From: a virus
Length of the DNA: 38,414 nucleotides
IMG/VR virus record: IMGVR_UViG_3300033144_006345
Span: 1 to 38,414 of that record
Reading direction: 5' to 3' (one strand)
In this document: piece by piece, positions 19,401-26,449 of the stretch
Position numbering within the stretch: position 1 is the first letter of the stretch
How the letters are laid out: each line of letters begins with the position of its first letter
Translations under genes and position numbers: made by a program
Notes under the pieces: generated by a model
What the model was told of the DNA's origin: nothing
What the model saw: only the letters and a program-made list of their open reading frames with translations
Databases searched by the model: none

Positions 19401-19433
19401 TGGAAAAAATATGAAAATTATCGTGGTCGATAA
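13494..19433 (+). CDS. Giant internal virion protein with two zincin-like HExxH motifs
   Basis: The product has 1979 residues from ATG 13494 (AAAGAGGTAATT before it); the in-frame GTG at 13449 lies in the preceding gene. Hydrophobic Gly/Ala segments at about 206-237, 365-390, 1425-1449 and 1633-1661 could insert in membranes. Two HExxH motifs are visible: HELEH at 890-894 and HEMFH at 1027-1031. The second is followed by WRRDLSPTKL and later a KWTVAQEEKFA stretch, a pattern well known in the large polyvalent proteins of phages. HExxH is the zinc-binding and catalytic motif of metallopeptidases. The protein is probably packaged and ejected with the DNA, and may cut cell wall or host proteins on entry. 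It is longer than T7 gp16. Confidence 0.75.
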   Translation: MSTLIPTYNEDLPGLPRTLKNQLLYETDLKVANLPYGANWTPGQKDELDRFKHLYRSYKDVPISYGQIFGYEKALKKFGLTKKQYRERYKKVLENVHGFTSIKLGPKMGLVPTDEEGKELYPEAKQIEHGSSLYNMPVELFDTYVNFSYGLGRGLGLVTRMGKYLPYIGESLDKAGISVYDLYDDALENRSRKYHMGEGVGGFFKALPSMGLETGLYMATAMTPIVGLGLVYGKGVDEVYEETQRHGISDDIALPLSAAGGGVYVLIEKLQMGRIIKTSKKGREILNKKVGKALVRQMSGGYIKKIPRRKIFKPLTKELLYNALTEGLEETAQEATVVLFGHAIPKKDASLKERIGILTSKESLKRYLLSGIAGAVMGTGFAGAKMAGPVTKVYKHRTKVNHLIDKMKAHSENPLTLYQGGKEKKSLTRDEMELGVQLFRVFNAKTEKSQEKERKKFTELVDEIEKKKGTEYTQKLAFGIREMLRENPDFFTKNEKILDFITKDNYRVGMEIAFRLTEDESLLMEAVQKIRVKEWVKENKGKTEDDYYNEKLRSLYQGGVVLDKDGLFQIDQGLVYQGYWKDKHLGAFDELDFREKLKETNLPPELHETFSKIASNPEVQIILSELALQTSKVINTTKGFNNAVSLLLNEINLERATSEITPEILLTSLIDPKSRGSFVSIPRTDAEVEQALDYVKRLGKSNNKVLLVFPDVKGVRAKLRKSKFKVSKTVPGFLVAYNFPVPNINVRKVTKEYEMTLPEWTDYIFKKLGMDIKRKTDPIKVINDFLDKGSSELGRLVKEKIGSSDGYIIIDYYRKVFGLKEVKVKSKKDHGGDAYSIFEDSKGDLYYSDTALAAGIFDRDHIKYHGINLDNTIIKQMHSLSDFNVGLLRHELEHLLDIERGYYVPVELRSRRDPSSIVLLRDRFENYIKEGYSVINAYTMAYKGHHKNYYDFDSMFLYRIMVREAIQEGADVPKRVLTQFDNVEGFDVQFLWHGPLYQGERGAVRFLKDGRADIHALTNPNLTTALHEMFHIWRRDLSPTKLVEIEKLLGVKDSKWTVAQEEKFANMGLEFAESGRTVNPLLRPILESFRDHIYALYKETTVRHPKRYFLSPEIKSFFDRSFGAGQMLKEKAKRWYHVSKYFNLGILRPANLVISKKNLGEDIYAQVITAFHTSEAEQQRFLVSTIGDKAVDDLRKEFSELSEEELLVLYTSRGEPTTDEGKALQREAQGFIEENPHLKHYVDVMQNIYDNIYDIGSKLFGKKLKYNKAYFYGVYREGAAEQFVNDFWKTSVKPLKKKKYKTFADAIGKGLVLKNMNPINNAMAELSTLTTRAAMLKLRENLMLQGNKKFIIKGNKDIVSEEYKKWVSVGFVLGGKGNKTSEPTFAGYLVDPDLGRMINNLLSTNKVTHSKILRTFRGINNFVRAIKFAIPLFHIMVVAQHAFIDTGPFSILDPRNWYKGYKSIFHSGPWDASQYLKTEDYIDYVKHGGGHKYSMEAEAMSMFKKFLTTKDIPNIFRALRLPLRAGLYLPQKFTEWTFDKYIPKMKYMKYLGERVRLEKKLSRPLSAQEKIEIIKEGQNFYGEMNERLFGRSGTATSLLRFLFLAPGFREGNFGTIGKALFEWDKKGHRSRGNIAFAVFLQGIIAAIGTYILTGKVPDFWDEDKKDKKDITAFRDAFRVKMGEKDEKGRDRYLDMGGTYRDYLELVLMPGIEFAGGKPGKASVTVFNQFARTLKNMRSPFAVAALELGQIITGKAVYDWKEDRVYYPHDPLLKKLLKITSHWTKNIEPIPISVYKQSREKGISDMMSFIYGAMGSRVGIGELEKRRNKLISKVISLRENQKDLYLHLGEEDYPRDVIDNYNRLVTGVTESPYLTNELKRDIKKRPLIIDVKEMLQNKSRRITDPDMEPRDVFRAIKYLKNFDMSLRDVQVLLFKYSRRVSLVKTARGYKYRRRWGKEALKRRRALLYYRWKKYENYRGR

Positions 19434-20301
19434 AATAGGTTTGTATAAGCCGATTGCATCTCGTTTGGAGCTTGAAGGGGATGAAGTTGAGGTCGTGTCT
19501 AGTTTGGATACAACAGGTCTTAAAGCCGACCTTGTGATTAGTGAATTGGATTCAACCGTTCTCCCGGGTAAAGCCTTGGAAACGATTGGGATTCCTATCT
19601 TTGATAAAGAAGATGTTGACTTCTTTGTTATTAAAAGACTTGATAATGAAGTGTTTGACTATCAAACGATTGTTGGGATACCTTTATTGAGACTAATGAA
19701 TAATAACCTTGGTCCTAAGGCTGAAATGGGGTCATGTTTTCGTTTTATCCAGGACTCACCTTTATCCGATCTTTTTAGAAGTCCATCTCTTTTAAGTGTC
19801 TTAAACAAAATGGGGTATAAGGGGTTTGTTGTCTTTAAGTGTTCATTTAGGGGAGGAGATAAGAAGTCTTTCTCCATTACAGGGATTGAGTTAGGTTTAC
19901 CTTATTTCTTATTCTATAGTATTATAGAAAGTATCCCAGGAAGGGTTGCTGATTTCTTTAAAACTCCAAGTAGGTTAATGGAGTCTTGGGTATCATCCCT
20001 TGTTGTATCCGTTTTCCCTTATCCTGTTCATCGAGGGAAAAGAGTTACAATGGAATGTCCAGAAGAGGGTATGTTAAGACATTTCTGGATGCCTTATGTA
20101 ACAAGGTATGAAAGGTCTCTTTATACAGATCACACATTAGTTGGAGTTGCAACAGCATGGGCTACGGAGTTAGAGGACTCGGTGAAAAGGGCTCTTGTTA
20201 CATGTAGGTCTCTTAACGTTGAGTTTAAACAATATAGAACAGATGGTTTAAGTTATGTTAGGGAGAAATGGTGTCATTTAAGGGATATGAATCTAGTATA
20301 G
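19411..20301 (+). CDS. PurD/ATP-grasp-like protein at the end of the virion operon
   Basis: The product has 296 residues. The N-terminus MKIIVVDKIGLYKPIASRLE followed by GDEVEVV resembles the Rossmann-like N-domain of phosphoribosylamine-glycine ligase (PurD). The C-terminal part, LVGVATAWATELEDSVKRA and then CRSL, F and QYRTDG, matches the PurD C-domain pattern (strand, L-E-x-A-x-x-R-A, YRTD). The middle ATP-grasp region is short and atypical, so catalytic activity is uncertain. PurD makes glycinamide ribonucleotide in purine synthesis; a phage copy could also act on modified nucleotides. It overlaps the giant protein gene by 23 bases and converges with the minus-strand gene, sharing 44 bases of 3' end. 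It could be a structural cousin with another ligase function. Confidence 0.45.
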   Translation: MKIIVVDKIGLYKPIASRLELEGDEVEVVSSLDTTGLKADLVISELDSTVLPGKALETIGIPIFDKEDVDFFVIKRLDNEVFDYQTIVGIPLLRLMNNNLGPKAEMGSCFRFIQDSPLSDLFRSPSLLSVLNKMGYKGFVVFKCSFRGGDKKSFSITGIELGLPYFLFYSIIESIPGRVADFFKTPSRLMESWVSSLVVSVFPYPVHRGKRVTMECPEEGMLRHFWMPYVTRYERSLYTDHTLVGVATAWATELEDSVKRALVTCRSLNVEFKQYRTDGLSYVREKWCHLRDMNLV

Positions 20302-21022
20302 GTTCAACCTCACTGATATATGTAATGACACTTGATGACATTTCTTTAATAAAGGGGTGAGATGTTATTGACTCAATAGGCGAACATGTTATTATAAACT
20401 TATCTAAAGCATAAGCATAGCCTAATTCAGCCCATGTTCCAATCGACTGTCTAAGAATAGTATCAGGGTAATATAATAGAACAATGTCGCTTTTTTCCAG
20501 TGCTTTAATGTCTTTAGAGACAATACTTTGGTCTTTAATTAGGTCTCCTGATGAAAGACCATCTTTCTTAAACTTTGATGGGTCCAGACCCTCGATTGGA
20601 TTAAAGGCATAAAAGCCTTTTTTCAAGAGGTTCTTGGCAAGTTTAAAACGCCAGTCTATGTGAATAGAGTTCTCTGTTATAGTCCCGCCAAGATAGACTA
20701 AAGGTGTTATTTTTACTTCTTTTCTCTTCTCAAGGGCTTCAAACTTAGCCTCTGCCTCTTGCTTGAGAGATAGTTTAAGGGATAAGGGGGTGAAAGAACC
20801 ACCTCTCTTATACCTTTTTAAGTCTATGATTCTATCTGTAACAATGGTCCTGCCGTTCCGGGTTGCTGTACTTGTAATAATCGCTTCATTTGATAATTTG
20901 TTACCCAAAACCACAACATGTCTAAGCTGGGCTATTGACAAGGTTGCTTGGAATCTCCTTATTACATCTTGATATAACATATATATATAAGGATTAACAG
21001 TAAGTTTGTACTCAATTTTCAT
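20258..21022 (-). CDS. Nucleoside 2-deoxyribosyltransferase-fold protein with extra N-domain
   Basis: The product has 254 residues from ATG 21022, placed after AAGGAG with six bases between. Residues 107-215 carry the fold's signature: PLVYLGGTITENSIHIDWR (phosphate/nucleoside strand and loop), NPIEG, KDQSIVSKDIKALEKSDIVLL, and QSIGTWAELGYAYALDK, where Glu199 in the GT-x-x-E-L-G segment is the expected catalytic nucleophile. This family moves deoxyribose between bases or hydrolyses nucleotides such as dHMP-type substrates. Residues 1-106 are an unrelated N-terminal domain that I do not recognise. The stop lies 44 bases inside the convergent PurD-like gene. It overlaps the DUF3987-like gene by 11 bases. 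Confidence 0.7.
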   Translation of the reverse strand: MKIEYKLTVNPYIYMLYQDVIRRFQATLSIAQLRHVVVLGNKLSNEAIITSTATRNGRTIVTDRIIDLKRYKRGGSFTPLSLKLSLKQEAEAKFEALEKRKEVKITPLVYLGGTITENSIHIDWRFKLAKNLLKKGFYAFNPIEGLDPSKFKKDGLSSGDLIKDQSIVSKDIKALEKSDIVLLYYPDTILRQSIGTWAELGYAYALDKFIITCSPIESITSHPFIKEMSSSVITYISEVEPILDSYPLNDTISP

Positions 21023-22190
21023 TTTCATCTCCTTTGTAAACATAAATGATCTTTCTACTATCTGCTATTTCAGTAACCCTTTCCATTTGAACAAGTGTAC
21101 TGATAACCTCATTTAACTGAACTGCATTCATTCTATGTGATGTATTTCTAAGGAGGTTCGTTCTTGTTATTCTTCCCTTTGACCTAATCTTCTTATAAAC
21201 AAAATTGAGAAGTTCTCCCTCTGACGATTGCGTGGCATACTTTGTTATACTTGGTAGGTTTTTCTCTGTCTGTTCTAGTAACACTTTAGATGCCTCTATA
21301 TCACCCTTTTCAATAACAAGAGATCGCCGTTGGGACACGGCAAATATAATAGCGAGTTTAAGTATATGAATGAATCTTCTAGAAGCGTAACCTGATAGGT
21401 TAGGGTCGTTGTATAACGGAGACTCAAAGTAAAACTTATCATATTCTTCTTTATAAAAGGATAAGGCAGGTTTTGTTAAGGTTATCTCACCTTCTAGGAG
21501 TCTAATGGTCTCCATTTGATCTATTAACCAAGTTTTTAATTCCATTTTCTCCTTGGTTGGTTGAGTCCAGGATGCTGGAGGAGGAGCATCCTCAAGGTAA
21601 ACGAAGATAAAGCGAGAGGTTAAGCCACCTGCAAAGGTCTTTTCAGGGAAACTATCCTTTAACCATTCCATTGTAGTACCACCGAGGATAGATAAACAAG
21701 CGTTTGTTATAATTTCGCTCCCTCCACCTTTTGTCCTATATGTAAACCTTTTCTTACAATCATATAAAGGGTTTAATAGTTCAGGGATACCTGCCTCATA
21801 CGTTCTTTTGTTAAGGAAAGTTTTAAACTCATCAGCAATGAGAAAGCCTACTGATTCCTGATATACCTCCGTTTCACTTTCAACCTTAACACTCTTTAAT
21901 GCTGTGATAAGAGCTTCTGTCGTTATCTTTTGAGCAATTAAATTGATGGGTTTTTCTAATTCTTGTAGGAGGTTCTCTATTTGACTAATCGAGGTGGACT
22001 TTCTTAGCTTACCCGAACCTGCAATAAGAACAGTGTATAGGTTTGGGTATACCATGAAGTGACCTCTGTCGATAAACACACGTCTTGCAAGGAGAGCTGA
22101 TATCCCTAGAATACCACACCACAAGGCGAAGAGTTCCGGTATTTCAGTATCCTTGTTATATTTTAGATACTCCCTTAACCAGTCTTTCAT
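21012..22190 (-). CDS. DUF3987-like ATPase (putative primase/helicase-type replication protein)
   Basis: The product has 392 residues. Residues 57-66 (AGSGKLRKST) form a P-loop-like motif following the strand YTVLI. SVGFLIADEF near 115-125 supplies the Walker B acidic pair, and LSILGGTTMEWL plus TSRFIFVYLED are the motifs around the sensor strands. A winged-helix-like C-terminus (RITRTNLLRNTSHRMNAVQL) follows. This arrangement is that of DUF3987/YfjI-like proteins, found beside phage polymerases and thought to act in replication initiation. The gene is third in a run with the polymerase. No zinc finger or TOPRIM primase motif is visible, so it may work as a helicase or loader and use a separate primase. 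Confidence 0.6.
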   Translation of the reverse strand: MKDWLREYLKYNKDTEIPELFALWCGILGISALLARRVFIDRGHFMVYPNLYTVLIAGSGKLRKSTSISQIENLLQELEKPINLIAQKITTEALITALKSVKVESETEVYQESVGFLIADEFKTFLNKRTYEAGIPELLNPLYDCKKRFTYRTKGGGSEIITNACLSILGGTTMEWLKDSFPEKTFAGGLTSRFIFVYLEDAPPPASWTQPTKEKMELKTWLIDQMETIRLLEGEITLTKPALSFYKEEYDKFYFESPLYNDPNLSGYASRRFIHILKLAIIFAVSQRRSLVIEKGDIEASKVLLEQTEKNLPSITKYATQSSEGELLNFVYKKIRSKGRITRTNLLRNTSHRMNAVQLNEVISTLVQMERVTEIADSRKIIYVYKGDENEN

Positions 22191-22204
22191 ATCTTTTAAA
22201 CCTA

Positions 22205-22510
22205 TTATTTTGTTGTTATTATATCGACCAGTTTTGGATTGTCTCTTATCAAAGACAATACCATCGTTGAAAGCCTTTCCAAATCATCTTCCGATAAATT
22301 AATTGCCATCGCCCATAGTCCTTGATGAATTATTTCGTGTAGCAAAGTAATTAAATACCCATCCCCCGAACATTCAGTGTCGATCAGTATTTCTGCCGTT
22401 GACGATCTAGCATGTCCCCCCAACGCCACACCTAAGGGATCACGGAGGTCTTTAACATGAGTAACTTTAAACACCATTCCTAAAAGTTTAATTTGTTTGA
22501 TCTTTTTCAT
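22205..22510 (-). CDS. Small HExxH zincin-like protein
   Basis: The product has 101 residues from ATG 22510. A TTG codon at 22519 is in frame, and AGGAG upstream serves either. The core ITLLHEIIHQGLW contains the HEIIH zinc motif of minimal metallopeptidase-like domains, like those in SprT and ImmA families, but no clear third ligand is visible. The protein starts with a basic strand (KKIKQIKLLGMVFKV) and ends in a helical stretch. It overlaps the upstream gene by 23 bases. Proteins of this type occur in phage replication gene runs. A regulatory or anti-host peptidase is possible, but its target is unknown. Confidence 0.55.
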   Translation of the reverse strand: MKKIKQIKLLGMVFKVTHVKDLRDPLGVALGGHARSSTAEILIDTECSGDGYLITLLHEIIHQGLWAMAINLSEDDLERLSTMVLSLIRDNPKLVDIITTK

Positions 22511-22811
22511 CCTGTTCAACTCCTACTTCTTCAAGGATTTCTTCAACAACAACAGACATAACCTTTTTAATATCTGAACCGCTTACAGATCGAAGCCCTG
22601 CATCAAAACCCATGTCGGCTCGTTTGCTTGACCTCCAACTTGCCGTATATATAACATCCTTAGTTATATAATTCCAGTCAATTCTTACCTGTACTTCGCT
22701 AAGTAGTCTAGCAATAAGACCTGTGATTTCTAAGTCCTTTCTTTTTTGTTTAGCCTCTACTTCTTTTACTATTCTCTCTTCTTCCTCTATCCAATCTTCC
22801 TTAGTTTTCAT
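22488..22811 (-). CDS. Small helical protein next to DNA polymerase, unknown
   Basis: The product has 107 residues when started at ATG 22811, whose ATGA overlaps the stop of the polymerase gene. A GTG at 22823 is possible but lies within that gene. It is very charged: residues 5-30 are Glu/Lys/Arg-rich and probably helical. A central region with WNYITKDVIYTASWRSS could be a beta hairpin, and the C-terminus is an acidic helix (VVVEEILEEVGVEQDEKD). Its translation is probably coupled to the polymerase. No motif or family is recognised. Confidence 0.55.
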   Translation of the reverse strand: MKTKEDWIEEEERIVKEVEAKQKRKDLEITGLIARLLSEVQVRIDWNYITKDVIYTASWRSSKRADMGFDAGLRSVSGSDIKKVMSVVVEEILEEVGVEQDEKDQTN

Positions 22812-25156
22812 TTCTTTTTCCACTCCTCATAAGGAACAACATCATACCAATTTTTACCAACCTCAACATTAGCAGGGATTACTAAAGGTTCAGGTATTTT
22901 ATTTATCTTAATCCCAATCTCAAAGGCATTCTTTATAACAGGAACAGCAAGGTCTATGTCATTGATAGGACACTCAATTACAAGTTCATCGTGCATGTTA
23001 ATAAGGGGATAGGCTGTTTTTAACTTATCATCTATGATAAAGATTGCCCTGTTTACAATATCAGCAACGATGCTTTGAGGAACAAATGAATATGCCGCAC
23101 GGTACAAACCTCTATCTAATCTACCATAAAAACAGTGGCGTCGTCCGAAAGGTGTAGTGAGAGTCCTAGTTCTGTTGATTTGTTCTTCGACCTGTCCCCA
23201 CCATTCTTTAATTTCAGGTAATGCCTGATGGTATGATGCAAGGGTATCCTTTGCTTCCTTGTAAGATATTTTATACATCGCAGAAGTTGTCCTAGCGTGT
23301 ATGCCATAGTTTCCTCCATGTACTCCTGGTTTAGCACTACTCCGTTGTGCTGGCGTTACTTTATCGGCCGGTATAAAATATATGTTCTCAGAGGCGTGCC
23401 ATGTGTGGATGTCGAAGTTGGGGTCTTGTAAGTATTTGTCAATAAGATGTCTTATATCTGCCAGCCAAGCGACTGCCCTGAACTCAGCTTGAGAAAGGTC
23501 AACTTTGATAAAAACATAACCAGGCCGAGCAATGAATATGCGTCTAAAGGTATCCTTCGGTGCTGTTTGAATAGCCATCCCATCGCCCCATATTGTAACT
23601 GATGAGGATAAACGTCCTGAAACAGTACCACTTATGTTATAGGATGTCATCATTAGGTTGTCAGAGGTAAGGGTTGCATTTAGATATCCTGTAAGTTTAC
23701 CGGCTTTTCGGTATTTTATAATTGGACTTATTTTACTTCTCATTGTAGGATATTTAGTGTATAAGCTATCAATAGCTCCTTCATCTGTCGTTATTTTCTT
23801 TGTTTTTCTGTGACGTTGAGGTGTAAGACCAAGGTCTTGATATAAATACTTTGCCATTTGTTTAGGGGAGGCGGGGTTTATATCTCTCCCTGAAAACTCT
23901 TTCAACTTTAATTTAGCTTCCTCCATTCTCTTACTTTGAACTTCTTTTTGTTTTTTGATCTCGTTTAGGTCAACTAGAATACCTCTATTCTCTGCTCTGG
24001 TTAAAGCAATCATTGAAGGTTGAACGTGTTCTTTATAAAAGTCATAAACATTTATGTCAATCATTTCCTTAATGATAAGAGGGGCAATCTCAAACGTTAT
24101 GGAGGCATCCATGCAGTTGTATGTCCATTCATCCTCATCATTAGATGTGTTATGTTCAGCATAAGAGGGAGCGTTGGTCCACATTGAGGCTAGGAAGGTG
24201 AGAGATTTGGGGAGTTCACAATAACACAAGTGATGGGCAATAAGGGTATCAAGGTAAAGGTTTTTAATAACAAAGCCGAAGTCCTTAGCAAGAACTGTTG
24301 AGTCAAAAGGGAAGTTCTGAGCTATTTTCTCATTATCTTCTGATATAAAAAGGTCATAAAGACGTTTTAATATCACATATTCCTCTATAAATGTATAGTT
24401 ATTAGTAAAAGATGAGTTTCCTATTCTAACTTTTAAATCACCTGTTGAGTATGCTCGTATTTTAGTAAAGGGAATGCAAAAAGCTTGATATAGTTCATGA
24501 GAGATACCAAGACACCTAACATGTCGTCCTGTTGTCTCGATGTCAAAAGCGAATCTCTTTTTCTCTTTTATAAGGAAGTCAATATATTCAATAACATCTA
24601 AGTAAGATGGGTTTATTGTAAACTTATAATCAGGACGGCTGGTGTGTGGAGATAAAGATTCCTTATTTGCCTTAATTAAATCAAGTTCTACAACGGATCT
24701 TAAGTTATAAAATCGAAGAACGGCGGAAGGATGATATGTTCCAATAACTTTTCCAACCTCGGCGTCAAAGGTATATCCTCTCTTATCCTTAATTCCTCTT
24801 TGTCCTGTGAGGGCACGAAGGGGTTCTGCTCCGAGGGCTATTGTGATATTTGGTTTGAGGTTTTTTAACTCATTTATAAGACGCTTACGTCCTTCTATTA
24901 AGGAAGGAGATGGATTTGTTCGGCTTGAATCTAAGTAGAATGCTCCGAAGTTGTTATTTAAAGGTCTTGTCTGCATTATATTCGTGAGGTAACAAAGGGA
25001 ACGAGGGATTCCTGCTGTACTTAACATTGAATCAAGGAGTTTACCTGATGGTCCAATGAAGGGAGTTCCTTTAAGTTCCTCCATGCGGCCCGGAGCTTCA
25101 CCGACGATAGCAATTTTTGCGTTCGGTGGTCCGATTGATCCTATTAGTTTAGTCAT
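22808..25156 (-). CDS. Uracil-DNA glycosylase domain fused to family A DNA polymerase
   Basis: The product has 782 residues and is the phage replicase. Residues 1-165 form a family 4/5-like UDG domain: VGEAPGRMEEL (motif 1) and GTYHPSAVLR (HPS motif) are present, but the Cys residues that hold the iron-sulfur cluster in family 4 enzymes are mostly missing. Residues 195-370 hold a 3'-5' exonuclease beginning RFAFDIETTG (ExoI, Asp205). The PolA palm follows: motif A DLSQAEFRAVAW near 552, motif B RSSAKPGVHGGNYGIH near 605, motif C NMHDELVIE near 721. A UDG-like N-terminal domain on a PolA enzyme is known from SPO1-like phages. It is followed by a replication operon. Confidence 0.85.
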   Translation of the reverse strand: MTKLIGSIGPPNAKIAIVGEAPGRMEELKGTPFIGPSGKLLDSMLSTAGIPRSLCYLTNIMQTRPLNNNFGAFYLDSSRTNPSPSLIEGRKRLINELKNLKPNITIALGAEPLRALTGQRGIKDKRGYTFDAEVGKVIGTYHPSAVLRFYNLRSVVELDLIKANKESLSPHTSRPDYKFTINPSYLDVIEYIDFLIKEKKRFAFDIETTGRHVRCLGISHELYQAFCIPFTKIRAYSTGDLKVRIGNSSFTNNYTFIEEYVILKRLYDLFISEDNEKIAQNFPFDSTVLAKDFGFVIKNLYLDTLIAHHLCYCELPKSLTFLASMWTNAPSYAEHNTSNDEDEWTYNCMDASITFEIAPLIIKEMIDINVYDFYKEHVQPSMIALTRAENRGILVDLNEIKKQKEVQSKRMEEAKLKLKEFSGRDINPASPKQMAKYLYQDLGLTPQRHRKTKKITTDEGAIDSLYTKYPTMRSKISPIIKYRKAGKLTGYLNATLTSDNLMMTSYNISGTVSGRLSSSVTIWGDGMAIQTAPKDTFRRIFIARPGYVFIKVDLSQAEFRAVAWLADIRHLIDKYLQDPNFDIHTWHASENIYFIPADKVTPAQRSSAKPGVHGGNYGIHARTTSAMYKISYKEAKDTLASYHQALPEIKEWWGQVEEQINRTRTLTTPFGRRHCFYGRLDRGLYRAAYSFVPQSIVADIVNRAIFIIDDKLKTAYPLINMHDELVIECPINDIDLAVPVIKNAFEIGIKINKIPEPLVIPANVEVGKNWYDVVPYEEWKKK

Positions 25157-25157
25157 T

Positions 25158-26447
25158 TTACTTATCTCCTTTTTCGGTGTTTGATTTATGTAACCGAGAT
25201 AAGCCTGCCTTATAATTCAAGGGGTCTATCTCAAACCCAATAGCTGACCTTCCAACATTATGAGCAGCTTGTAAGGTAGAGGCAGAACCGACAAAAGGAT
25301 CAAGAACTGTCATACCCTTGTCAGTAGATTGTTCTATTAAATATTCTAAAAGAGAGAGAGGTTTCTCAAAAGGGTGAAATCTGTTTTGGGCTTGTAAAGG
25401 GGAGAAGTCAAGGATGTCCCTGCAAGGGTTTTTCAAACGTCTTTGTCTTGGAGGTTTATGACCGAAGAATATTGTCTCATAAGAAGGACAATAACTGAGT
25501 CCAAGGAATGCTTGAGATGTTCTCATTTTATTCCATATAAGAGGGACTTTGTTTATATTGAAGTGTTCATTTAGGATGCTAAAGAGTTCTTTATAAAGAG
25601 ATATACCAAAGAATACATAAAGGTGAGCAGAAGGTTTAAGAACACGATTTAAACTTGGTGCTAATTGTTCAAGGAGGTTAATAACTTCTTTTGATGTCAT
25701 ATTATCTGTGGATGACATTAGATTTGTAAACGACCTTGTCGTTCTAGTATGTCCTCTATCATCCTCAAGAGACTGAACACCATAAGGAATATCTGTTAGT
25801 AATAGGTCAACTGATTTATCAGGTATGTCTTTTATTAAATCAAGACACGAACCTTGTTTTAAAGATACATTTAGGTTAATAATGCCTCTTTCAACAAGAC
25901 CCTCGTTTATTTCTGATTCAAGAGTTTGGTTGACGAGTTTAAGAGCAACACCCTCCGGTAATTTTTCTACTCTCTTCCTTAAATCAGGTCTGTTTTGAAG
26001 TTGCTTATCTAACTTTAACCTTTTCACAACAACAGTTCGGGTTTTGACAAGGAGACGAGCTGTATCTTCTTGTTTCCACTTTGGATTCTCTTTCTTCTTT
26101 AAATCATGTATTTGTCTGGTGAGTTCCATTTTCTCCATCCAAGAGAGATCATCCCTTTGAATGTTCTCCTCAAGCTCAATTTCCTTTTTTTCAGACATGG
26201 ATAGATTTTCTCTAAGGTTGCATTCAATTTCGGTTAAACCGTTTAACATGTGGGCACGTAGACGCCGCTCACCGGATACAAGGATGTATTTCCTTTTATT
26301 CTCCGGGTCATTATATGGAGCAACAAGAATAGGGTGGATAAGGGAATGCTTTTTAATTGATTCCCTAAGGTCATTTAAGTGATTAAACTTAACCCTAACA
26401 CGATCCTCGGAGACTTTAATATCTCCTATTGAACAGATGAATGACAT
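25158..26447 (-). CDS. ParB-like domain fused to DNA methyltransferase (beta class)
   Basis: The product has 429 residues. Residues 1-170 resemble the ParB/Srx N-terminal nuclease-like domain and its helices: SIKKHSLIHPILV, ILVSGERRLRAH (58-66), ENIQRDDLSWMEKMEL and a helix-turn-helix-like stretch. Residues 195-410 are an N6/N4 DNA methyltransferase. Catalytic motif IV is TDIPYG (218-223, in place of DPPY), a linker HPFEKP lies near 358-363, and SAM motif I is DPFVGSAST (383-391), giving the beta order IV to I. ParB-methyltransferase fusions are common in phages and methylate host-type sites or mark phage DNA. It begins the replication run, 2 bases from the polymerase start. Confidence 0.8.
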   Translation of the reverse strand: MSFICSIGDIKVSEDRVRVKFNHLNDLRESIKKHSLIHPILVAPYNDPENKRKYILVSGERRLRAHMLNGLTEIECNLRENLSMSEKKEIELEENIQRDDLSWMEKMELTRQIHDLKKKENPKWKQEDTARLLVKTRTVVVKRLKLDKQLQNRPDLRKRVEKLPEGVALKLVNQTLESEINEGLVERGIINLNVSLKQGSCLDLIKDIPDKSVDLLLTDIPYGVQSLEDDRGHTRTTRSFTNLMSSTDNMTSKEVINLLEQLAPSLNRVLKPSAHLYVFFGISLYKELFSILNEHFNINKVPLIWNKMRTSQAFLGLSYCPSYETIFFGHKPPRQRRLKNPCRDILDFSPLQAQNRFHPFEKPLSLLEYLIEQSTDKGMTVLDPFVGSASTLQAAHNVGRSAIGFEIDPLNYKAGLSRLHKSNTEKGDK

Positions 26448-26449
26448 TT

